Positions 39,641-45,884 of a DNA stretch of 45,884 nucleotides are shown in pieces. A program made the position numbers and the translations under genes. How positions within the stretch are numbered: position 1 is the stretch's first letter; the number at the start of each line of letters is the position of its first letter. The stretch comes from a virus. The DNA is taken from positions 1-45,884 of IMG/VR virus record IMGVR_UViG_3300013006_001152, one strand, 5' to 3'. Below the pieces are notes generated by a model. That model made no database searches, had not been told where the DNA came from, and saw only the letters and a list, made by a program, of their open reading frames with translations.

Positions 39641-40341
39641 TCGTTACCGATTAATTCATTATATTTTTCTTCTATTCTATCACCAAAAAAACTTTTAAGA
39701 AAATAAAAAACATTATCATACCATTGAGTATCTTCTGGTGTTGTTGATTCTATTAACCAATGGATTCCATCTATTGTATTTGATATAGTATAATTTCTAA
39801 ATTCAGCTAACGACATTGTGTCTCTCTTATTAAAAATCCTTACCGCAAATATGAGAGATTCATTAAATTCTTGTTCCAATTCATTTGGTGTAACTCTACG
39901 GAAAACCATATTGGCTGGGTTTGTTTCTTCCTTTAATACCTTTCTTATTTGTTCTTGTAGGTTTTTTGGTTCAAATCTTTCTCTTTTTTTCCAAATATGT
40001 CCACCTTCTATTGTTTGGTTAAACCCTTTTGTTTTTGAATTAACGATTGGTAGGTTAAAATAATCTGATATTTTTTGATAAACTATTGTTGCAATTCCTT
40101 GTTTTCTATATTTTTCAGGAATAAAGATATCACCCACAATTATTTCATTATCTTTGATTACAATATTCATTTTTCCAAGACCAGGAACATCGTCTTCACT
40201 GGTGATATCTTGGTCGTCAACCATAATGATAATATTTTGAACTTTACCAAAATGTCTTTCCGCACTTCGTCCTAACCGAATCTGAATTTTATCTTCTTCA
40301 ATTTCCCTTAATATTCTTCTTATGTTCTCTTGTAGGTTCAC
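39637..40341 (-). CDS. Fusion: GNAT-like plus RR-module, internal former leader
   Basis: 234 residues, GTG start at 40341. Leader M-N-L-Q-E-N-I-R-R-I-L-R-E-I. N-terminal half GNAT-like: V-G-D-I-F-I-P-E-K-Y-R-K-Q-G-I-A-T-I-V-Y-Q (acetyl-CoA loop). At about residue 126 the sequence P-K-N-L-Q-E-Q-I-R-K-V-L-K-E-E is a second leader whose start Met codon is no longer there, then V-F-R-R-V-T-P-N-E-L. The second half is a full RR module ending I-E-E-K-Y-N-E-L. So two cargo genes have fused after loss of the stop and start. Confidence 0.7.
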   Translation of the reverse strand: MNLQENIRRILREIEEDKIQIRLGRSAERHFGKVQNIIIMVDDQDITSEDDVPGLGKMNIVIKDNEIIVGDIFIPEKYRKQGIATIVYQKISDYFNLPIVNSKTKGFNQTIEGGHIWKKRERFEPKNLQEQIRKVLKEETNPANMVFRRVTPNELEQEFNESLIFAVRIFNKRDTMSLAEFRNYTISNTIDGIHWLIESTTPEDTQWYDNVFYFLKSFFGDRIEEKYNELIGNE

Positions 40342-40356
40342 ATATATAAATACAAC

Positions 40357-41070
40357 TTAAACAAAAATAATCTTCCAATTACCGTCATAGTCTTCCACTA
40401 AACAAGTTGAGTTTTCACAGAAGTCTCCTGAGTTCATATAGTCACTCTCTAATTTTGGTTGGTGTATGTGACCACAAACCGCAACATCATATCCTTTTTG
40501 TTTTGTTAACCCTTTTGCGTTCTCCTCAAAATCGGATACAAAGTTAATTGCTCCCTTCACAGATTGTTTAATGTCGTTGGCTAACGAATGGTATGGTAGT
40601 TTGAATTTTCTTCTCATAAAATTATAAAACGTATTTAATCTTATAACCAAATCATACGACCATCCACCAATTACTGCTAACCACCTCATCTTCATTATAA
40701 CAAAGTCTAATACATCTCCGTGAAAACAATAATAACTTCTACCATCAGCACCAATATGTGTATATTTTCTAACTATCTGGATGTTGTTCATAGCAAATGG
40801 TACAAATGGTTTTAAAAAATCGTCGTGATTACCTCTGATATATATTACATTGGTTCCTTGTTCCGATCTTTTCATAAACCTTCTAAACACCTTTGAACAT
40901 TCTTTTTTCCATTTCCCTCCGGACTTTAATGCCCAACCATCTATAATATCACCATTTAATATTAATGTTTCAGATTCATTCTCTTCTAAAAATTTTAGTA
41001 TCTTGTCTGTTTGTGATTGTCTTGCGCCGAGATGTAAATCACTCATTATAATTGTTCTCCACTTTTTCAT
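40357..41070 (-). CDS. Calcineurin-like phosphoesterase, LpxH-type
   Basis: 237 residues. M-S-D11-L-H13-L-G, N-G-D41-I-I-D-G-W, G-N81-H-D-D-F-L, H-G-D, and G-H201-I-H203-Q-P are the five metal motifs of the metallophosphoesterase fold; the order and G-W-x-L after the second motif are like UDP-2,3-diacylglucosamine hydrolases (LpxH-type). In the host it would act in lipid A synthesis. Phage use is unclear; could alter lipid A. No leader tag. ATGA overlap with the membrane-protein gene upstream. Confidence 0.8.
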   Translation of the reverse strand: MKKWRTIIMSDLHLGARQSQTDKILKFLEENESETLILNGDIIDGWALKSGGKWKKECSKVFRRFMKRSEQGTNVIYIRGNHDDFLKPFVPFAMNNIQIVRKYTHIGADGRSYYCFHGDVLDFVIMKMRWLAVIGGWSYDLVIRLNTFYNFMRRKFKLPYHSLANDIKQSVKGAINFVSDFEENAKGLTKQKGYDVAVCGHIHQPKLESDYMNSGDFCENSTCLVEDYDGNWKIIFV

Positions 41071-41393
41071 AATAAAAATGATATGTATTGAGCTATTTTA
41101 TATCCAGCATATGCCCCAAGTGCTGCAGATCCTGGAAGGATAATAAATCTACCAAGTCTTGTTTGATATTTATCCCTATTTACAATATATGATATCAACA
41201 TATAGTAAAATATGAAATTTAAAAATACCATAACGTCAATCTCCTTTGACATAAAAACAACTATGGAGTTTCCCATAAATCCCCACATAAAGTTTATAAA
41301 AGTCTCTCTAATTAATTCTTTTGCCGTTGTGACGGCACCATAAATGTTTATCTTTTCATTCAATGGATTTTTAATTTCTTTTTTTGTTTTCAT
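41067..41393 (-). CDS. Membrane protein, unknown
   Basis: 108 residues with TM segments near 35-50, 52-68 and 85-105 (A-A-L-G-A-Y-A-G-Y-K-I-A-Q-Y). Coupled to its neighbours by ATGA and TAATG overlaps. Could be a partner of the phosphoesterase or glycosyltransferase. Confidence 0.55.
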   Translation of the reverse strand: MKTKKEIKNPLNEKINIYGAVTTAKELIRETFINFMWGFMGNSIVVFMSKEIDVMVFLNFIFYYMLISYIVNRDKYQTRLGRFIILPGSAALGAYAGYKIAQYISFLL

Positions 41394-41719
41394 TATATTA
41401 TTTTTTCTACGTATGTTGCTGTTTCACCAGATATAAATTCTTTTTCCAATAGTAATGGTAATGATGTCGGTTTGCACCACGCATAAACTAACCATCCTTC
41501 AAAATGTTTTTTAACATATTCCCACCTTGTTTCCCATAACATTCTAAACACTCCCTTTCTTCTGTGATCGTTACTTACCCAAGCATCAAGGAATTTAATT
41601 TTTTTATTGTCTTCTCTTTCCAAATAAATGTGACCAATTATTTCTCCATTTAACATCGCAACCCAAGTTTCAAGTTTCTGTGCGTTACTTTTTAAATGTA
41701 ATATTTTTATATCTTCCAT
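41393..41719 (-). CDS. GNAT-family acetyltransferase
   Basis: 108 residues from ATG 41719, chosen because the upstream gene stops at 41722. L-D-A-W-V-S-N-D-H-R-R-K-G-V-F-R-M-L-W fits the acetyl-CoA-binding motif (R/Q-x-x-G-x-G/A), with the second Gly replaced (V-F), so activity is less certain. Substrate unknown. Confidence 0.6.
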   Translation of the reverse strand: MEDIKILHLKSNAQKLETWVAMLNGEIIGHIYLEREDNKKIKFLDAWVSNDHRRKGVFRMLWETRWEYVKKHFEGWLVYAWCKPTSLPLLLEKEFISGETATYVEKII

Positions 41720-41721
41720 CC

Positions 41722-42426
41722 TTAATTCCAATATGTGTTGTCGTCATTAAAAAACTGTTTATTATTTCTATTTAAAAATGATTTGATCATTAACCTCAAC
41801 ATATATAACACTCCCTTGTTTTCAAATCTTCTTGGTGGTGTGAATACTGTTGTATTTATTATTTTAAATCTTTTTGGTTTTATTTGTTTGGATAGTAAAT
41901 AATCTTCCGCTACTTTTGCTTCCTCGTTGAACCCTCCTAATTTATTAAATGTGTTTGTTTTAAACAACATAAACCCACCTAAACAAAATGGTGAAATAAA
42001 TTTAGACATTTTTTGTATAAAATCAAATGTTTTAAACACATAATTATATTTTCCATTTGTTGTTCTTATCTTTGTTGTAAGTAAATCAATGTTCTCTGAC
42101 ATAATCACTTTAACAACATTGGTCAATAATTTAGTATCTAGTAAGAACATATCCGAATCTAAAAATAAAACGTATGGTGTTTTAACATATCTTGATCCGT
42201 TGTTTCTTGCTTTTGCTGGAAGTCCACCCTGTATTATTTTTAAATCAAACAAATCATTTGTTCTTGATTCTAATTGATATGTTGTTCCATCATCTGATGA
42301 ATCCGAAACAATGACGTTTACATCTTTTATATTATCCTGGAAATTTATTAAGGTTAGTGTGCTATCTATTGTTTTTGATTCATTTTTACAAGGAATCACT
42401 ATGGTTAATAATTTTGATAGTTCCAT
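41722..42426 (-). CDS. GT2-family glycosyltransferase
   Basis: 234 residues. L-T-I-V-I-P-C-K-N-E-S-K-T-I start, N-V-I-V-S-D-S-S-D-D-G-T, A-K-A-R-N-N-G, V-L-F-L-D90-S-D92 (DxD) and G-G-F-N with A-E-D-Y-L-L. Complete family-2 enzyme of compact length. Second GT2 in the window. Confidence 0.85.
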   Translation of the reverse strand: MELSKLLTIVIPCKNESKTIDSTLTLINFQDNIKDVNVIVSDSSDDGTTYQLESRTNDLFDLKIIQGGLPAKARNNGSRYVKTPYVLFLDSDMFLLDTKLLTNVVKVIMSENIDLLTTKIRTTNGKYNYVFKTFDFIQKMSKFISPFCLGGFMLFKTNTFNKLGGFNEEAKVAEDYLLSKQIKPKRFKIINTTVFTPPRRFENKGVLYMLRLMIKSFLNRNNKQFFNDDNTYWN

Positions 42427-42429
42427 TTA

Positions 42430-42729
42430 TTATAAATATTTGTTTCTACGAAAATAGTATTCCATAATTCTTGGTTGGTAGTGACTTTTTATTTGTTCAC
42501 CAACTGAATTATATAAAATTACATTTGAAAATGGACAATCGTCACCTAATGGTATGTCTTTTGTTATTTCTTGTTTAAGTAGTTCACAAATTAAATTAAC
42601 AAAGCTCTCATTGCAATAATCTATGTATATATCCATAAATTCATTTAATAATGGTGAAAATAATTCATTTAGTTTATCTTCTAAAACGCCAATTCTTCTG
42701 GTAAAATAATTTGTACTTCTTTGATCCAT
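42430..42729 (-). CDS. RR-module protein
   Basis: 99 residues from ATG 42729 (M-D-Q-R-S-T-N-Y-F-T-R-R-I-G-V-L-E-D-K); an in-frame ATG at 42744 exists. Similar to the RR modules, but without a leader. C-terminus R-I-M-E-Y-Y-F-R-R-N-K-Y-L. Confidence 0.55.
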   Translation of the reverse strand: MDQRSTNYFTRRIGVLEDKLNELFSPLLNEFMDIYIDYCNESFVNLICELLKQEITKDIPLGDDCPFSNVILYNSVGEQIKSHYQPRIMEYYFRRNKYL

Positions 42730-42759
42730 AAGAAAAGAATACAAAAATAATTTTAATAA

Positions 42760-43611
42760 TTAAATTCTATTATTTTTTTCTTTATTATAAACTTCCAATG
42801 TTGATGTTCCGCCACCAGAAATACGATTAAACATACCTTTAAAAAATGATTTTATCTGTGGCATAAAATTTCTTTTAATTCTATCAATTTTGTCTGAATC
42901 TTTTTCTGAAAAAGGTTGTTTCATTACAGTTGTGATTTTTAAAATATTTTCGTTATATCTTTTATCTTCTATCAAATCAACCATAAAACCATAAAAGTTA
43001 TCTGGAAATTCATAATCTTTGGTTAAATTATCAATCATTTTTTTAACCCTATTTTCTAACTTATTATGATTTGTTTTTTCTTCTTCTTCGTTAATATAAT
43101 TAAAATGGTCTATTCCTTTGAAGAGGTAGTTTACACTTATACTTTTAACCTCATCGAATTTTAATTTATCGGTAAGTTCTTCAACAAAATCACTTAATGT
43201 ATTTTGTATTTCATATTTTATTTCCCACCACATATCATATTCTCTAATATCATCACCAAGTAAATCATACGTAACATCATCACCCATAATTAAATCAACA
43301 GTTCCTTCTTCTATTGAAAAAACAAAATCGTGTTCGACACTCCTTTCTGATTTTTTTACAAATAATAATTTGAATTTGAAGTTATAACCACCCGTATTTT
43401 TTTCTATGTCGTCTGTTGAAAATGTTTCTTTACTTAGATATTTTGTAAGTAACATTTCTGGGGTTTCCTCTAATATACTGGCAAGATGATTGATACCACC
43501 AACAGCTCTTGTTATTAAAATAAAACCTTGATTTTTAATCATAGATAATATCTTTGATTTACGGTCAGTTTCTTCTTTTAATATTTTTTTTATGGATTGT
43601 CTAATATTCAT
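42760..43611 (-). CDS. MNIRQS-tagged protein, paralogue of 39056
   Basis: 283 residues from ATG 43611, where the leader M-N-I-R-Q-S-I-K-K-I-L-K-E-E begins (an in-frame ATG at 43629 overlaps the upstream stop). Then L-I-T-R-A-V-G-G-I-N-H-L-A-S-I-L, the same element as in the gene at 39056. Acidic and beta-rich afterwards. Confidence 0.6.
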   Translation of the reverse strand: MNIRQSIKKILKEETDRKSKILSMIKNQGFILITRAVGGINHLASILEETPEMLLTKYLSKETFSTDDIEKNTGGYNFKFKLLFVKKSERSVEHDFVFSIEEGTVDLIMGDDVTYDLLGDDIREYDMWWEIKYEIQNTLSDFVEELTDKLKFDEVKSISVNYLFKGIDHFNYINEEEEKTNHNKLENRVKKMIDNLTKDYEFPDNFYGFMVDLIEDKRYNENILKITTVMKQPFSEKDSDKIDRIKRNFMPQIKSFFKGMFNRISGGGTSTLEVYNKEKNNRI

Positions 43612-43612
43612 A

Positions 43613-44389
43613 TTATAGTATTCCGTCAATTACTTTAGCAATTTTTTTATAGATTGGAATATCGCCATGTGGTTCATTATTTCCAATTGGTGGTTCAACC
43701 ACTGTAGCACCTTCGTTTTTATATTTTTGATAATACTTTTTAACATCATCATCTTTGATATTTTTTAAAGGTCCAAAACCCCAAGCTCCCTGCACAACAA
43801 TAAAATCAGCATTAGGGAATTTTTTTTCCAATAATTCAAATAATTCACTAACATCATATTTTAAGTATTTACCAAATCCACCGTTGGTTCCCATACTTAT
43901 TATAACATTTTCTACGTTATTGTCTACTGGATATTTTTTAAGAGCGCCAATTAACCAGATAACACTCATTCCACCCAACCATAAAGAACTTTCACCACCT
44001 TTTTTATTTATTCTACTTGCTTTTTGAATTGCGTTGTCTAAATATGGTACTGTTGAGTCACCAATGATTATGTTTTTTAAATTACCATTAACAACTTCAT
44101 CATCCTCTTTTTTATTTTCTTTTTCTGGTTTTGTTTCTTTTTTGATTGTTTCAATTTTTTTTTCTATTTCTTTTTTTGTTGGCACATCATTTGTGTCTAC
44201 GTCATCTTTATCTTCTAATTCAATTCCAGTAACTTTTTTAAATACGTCTTTAACTTTAGATTTTAAAGTGTCAAAATTTAATCCAATTTTATCTAACACA
44301 TCATCATACCAAGCTTCATTTAACATTTCTTGTTCTGTGTATTTTTCAATAATCCGTTTTAATTGACTTTCAGTAATTTTAATTTTCAT
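43613..44389 (-). CDS. ITES-tagged SGNH/GDSL hydrolase-like
   Basis: 258 residues. Leader M-K-I-K-I-T-E-S-Q-L-K-R-I-I-E-K-Y-T-E-Q. A Lys/Glu linker follows to about residue 100. Then I-I-I-G110-D111-S112 (block I), W-L-G-G-M (block II), S-M-G-T-N169-G-G (block III) and E-P-H241-G-D (block V His). This fits an SGNH hydrolase, commonly esterases or acetyl hydrolases of polysaccharides or peptidoglycan. With the transpeptidases and peptidases it makes a wall-directed tagged set. Confidence 0.7.
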   Translation of the reverse strand: MKIKITESQLKRIIEKYTEQEMLNEAWYDDVLDKIGLNFDTLKSKVKDVFKKVTGIELEDKDDVDTNDVPTKKEIEKKIETIKKETKPEKENKKEDDEVVNGNLKNIIIGDSTVPYLDNAIQKASRINKKGGESSLWLGGMSVIWLIGALKKYPVDNNVENVIISMGTNGGFGKYLKYDVSELFELLEKKFPNADFIVVQGAWGFGPLKNIKDDDVKKYYQKYKNEGATVVEPPIGNNEPHGDIPIYKKIAKVIDGIL

Positions 44390-44390
44390 A

Positions 44391-45086
44391 TTAATAGTTT
44401 TCTCCTGTTAATTTAAACCATAAATCTTCTATTTTATCTTCGTACATTTCTTCCAATAAATCCATTACAGCGTCATACATATTAGAATCTTCCATAAAAC
44501 CATCAACTAAAATACCGTGTAGTCCATCCATCATATAATTTAGAAATCTTGTTTTGAAATCAAAAAAAGAGCGACCTGGATGACTATGACCTTCACTATA
44601 ATGTTTATAGTTCTCATAAAATTCGTCTTTTAATTCATTTTTTGATACTCTCCTAAATAAAAATTTTGCAGCATCTTTTTTATCGTATTTTGCTTCAGTT
44701 ATAACACTTTCTTTAAGTACTTTACCTTTGAAATCCATCCAGATTTTTAATATATCACCAGATTCTATTTGAACTCTTCTTTCAATACTTCTTAAAAAAT
44801 CACTTGTTTCTTTACCTTCTTGTCTTTTTAGTGCTCCGGCAATAACAACATTTTTTATTTCATCTGCCTTATCAAGAAGTTTTTCAACATTTTCATCTTC
44901 TTCAATATCAAAATAATCAATTTGTTTTTGTATCCATTCTCTACCACCATAAAGATATGGTGTTGCACCTAACATATTTGTCATTCCTGTTTTTTGTAAT
45001 ATGTTGAGGTATTCAAATATCTTTTTTAACGGATATTTTCCAACTAATTCAGAATACTTTATTAATATTTCGGTTTTTGGTTTCAT
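44391..45086 (-). CDS. RR-module protein with internal tag
   Basis: 231 residues. N-terminal part helical and unrecognised (I-F-E-Y-L-N-I-L). In the middle L-K-E-S-V-I-T-E-A-K-Y is a tag-like segment, followed by F-L-F-R-R-V-S-K-N-E-L and a C-terminal RR module ending M-Y-E-D-K-I-E-D-L-W. So again a fused arrangement. TAATG overlap with the upstream gene. Confidence 0.6.
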   Translation of the reverse strand: MKPKTEILIKYSELVGKYPLKKIFEYLNILQKTGMTNMLGATPYLYGGREWIQKQIDYFDIEEDENVEKLLDKADEIKNVVIAGALKRQEGKETSDFLRSIERRVQIESGDILKIWMDFKGKVLKESVITEAKYDKKDAAKFLFRRVSKNELKDEFYENYKHYSEGHSHPGRSFFDFKTRFLNYMMDGLHGILVDGFMEDSNMYDAVMDLLEEMYEDKIEDLWFKLTGENY

Positions 45087-45884
45087 TATCTATTATATGG
45101 TCTGAATCTACTAGGTGAATTATCAACAGCTGACTTTGGAAACCTAGTTCCGACACCTTGTCTTCTGGCCATTTTTAATGTTCTTGCATATTCATCTAAG
45201 TCTTGTTTTTTTCTTCCCTGACAATGTGCTTTTTGTGAAAAACCTTTTGGGTTTTTACAATCGATACTTTTTTTATATTTTTCAGACCATTCTTCACCAA
45301 GTTCTTTATCCATTGGTTCCAAAGTATTATCTTGATTTATTTTTTCTTTTAATATCCTAACAAATTCTTTTTGTATCATTTTTGTGAATTTCAAATATGG
45401 TGCATCTTCTCTTTCCGGATCATAATAACCCTTACCTTTTGGTGGTCTGGATGATCTACCAATGTAATTTAACCCAGAAATATTAGTAATACATTTATGT
45501 CCACCACTATTAGCTTGGATTAAATCCCAGACATTAACTTGAATCTTATCCAAAACATCCATTTCACTTTCGTCTAACTCGGTGAATGGTTTACTCATTA
45601 TATTTTCTATCTTTGTTAAATCATTTTTACCAACATTACTTGTATCAAAACTATTACCATACAACGCCATAAAATCTTTAAATGTAAAACCAACGGATTC
45701 TAAACCAAATTCTTTTCCAGATTCAGACACCCACTTAATTGTTGAAAGTTTTACATATTTTTCTTTTAGTTGTGATTCCCATTTTGATAATACCTCATCT
45801 TTAATTTCACCCAAATTAACACCTTTTAATGCTCTATCTTTTTTAAACGGATTACAGGATGATTGAACTAAACCTAATGGCCAA
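45086..45884 (-). CDS. Phage protein with CxNPKGFSQKAHC module, N-terminus missing
   Basis: The frame stays open from the right edge (W-P-L-G-L-V-Q-S-S-C-N-P-F-K at the edge) down to the stop at 45086, 266 codons, so the true start is outside. C-terminal K-Y-K-K-S-I-D-C-K-N-P-K-G-F-S-Q-K-A-H-C is a small Cys module I know from T4-like marine phages; then basic A-R-T-L-K-M-A-R-R-Q-G. The middle has N-Y-I-G-R-S-S-R-P-P-K. Another cysteine-tail architecture, like the L-T-E-K-C-W-A-G-Y tail. Function unknown. Confidence 0.65.
   Translation of the reverse strand, partial: WPLGLVQSSCNPFKKDRALKGVNLGEIKDEVLSKWESQLKEKYVKLSTIKWVSESGKEFGLESVGFTFKDFMALYGNSFDTSNVGKNDLTKIENIMSKPFTELDESEMDVLDKIQVNVWDLIQANSGGHKCITNISGLNYIGRSSRPPKGKGYYDPEREDAPYLKFTKMIQKEFVRILKEKINQDNTLEPMDKELGEEWSEKYKKSIDCKNPKGFSQKAHCQGRKKQDLDEYARTLKMARRQGVGTRFPKSAVDNSPSRFRPYNR

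Noticed and set aside
1-45884. Integrase, transposase or insertion sequence
   Set aside because: I saw no DDE, tyrosine or serine recombinase motifs and no terminal inverted repeats flanking a gene cassette.

Overview
The window is AT-rich DNA that I read as part of the accessory region of a large tailed phage infecting a member of the Bacteroidetes. No capsid, portal, terminase, tail or replication gene lies inside it, so the phage assignment is inferred. The evidence for a Bacteroidetes host is: host-type promoters (TTG, about 19-20 bp, TAnnTTTG), almost no Shine-Dalgarno sites, a lipoprotein with a lipobox, and a three-gene secreted set ending in a gliding-motility / type IX secretion C-terminal domain. 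The evidence for a phage is: dense overlapping genes mostly on one strand, many small orphan proteins, a holin-like protein, small cysteine modules I associate with marine T4-like phages, several cell-wall enzymes, and dozens of unrelated proteins sharing short N-terminal tags.

Layout. 1-1113: 3' part missing, tandem GT2 glycosyltransferase. 1259-8085: three large proteins and one small one, with Gly/Thr/Ser repeat linkers and peptidoglycan-binding-like domains. 8158-16528: mixed strands; lipoprotein, acidic proteins, DUF4314-like protein, tagged membrane protein, zinc metalloprotease, GMP reductase, L,D-transpeptidase, cupin, DUF5872-like protein, holin candidate and an ART-like protein. 16583-18331: secreted PKD / type IX cargo trio. 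18412-21433: conserved phage protein, muramidase-like and M15 peptidase pair, SlyD-like FKBP. 21466-35152: a long minus-strand run of tagged proteins, including an expanded 'RR module' family, an archaemetzincin and a second L,D-transpeptidase. 35153-36901: a mostly non-coding, hairpin-rich, G-run-rich island with one small gene and one host-type promoter. 36902-40341: genes sharing the MNLQEQ leader, with DNA-level repeats at their junctions. 40357-42426: LpxH-like phosphoesterase, membrane protein, GNAT, GT2. 42430-45884: further tagged proteins, including an SGNH hydrolase; the last gene is cut by the window edge.

The most striking feature is a modular tag system. About 30 proteins start with one of a few short amphipathic leaders (M-K-I-I-I-T-E-S-Q; M-K-K-I-I-R-L-T-E-S-D-L-T-R-I; M-N-L-Q-E-Q-I-x-K-V-L-x-E-E; a fourth with E-x-N-x-I-x-x-x-H). 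These are fused to unrelated domains: transpeptidases, peptidases, SGNH hydrolase, ART-like domains, GNAT and small orphan modules. The leaders carry [LIV]-x-E sites like the capsid-targeting sequences of T4 internal proteins, which prohead protease gp21 cleaves. I infer that many of these genes encode cargo packaged in the head and possibly injected. Fusions with an internal former leader, an orphan leader mini-ORF, and repeats spanning tail-stop-leader junctions suggest that new cargo genes arise by recombination at these tags.
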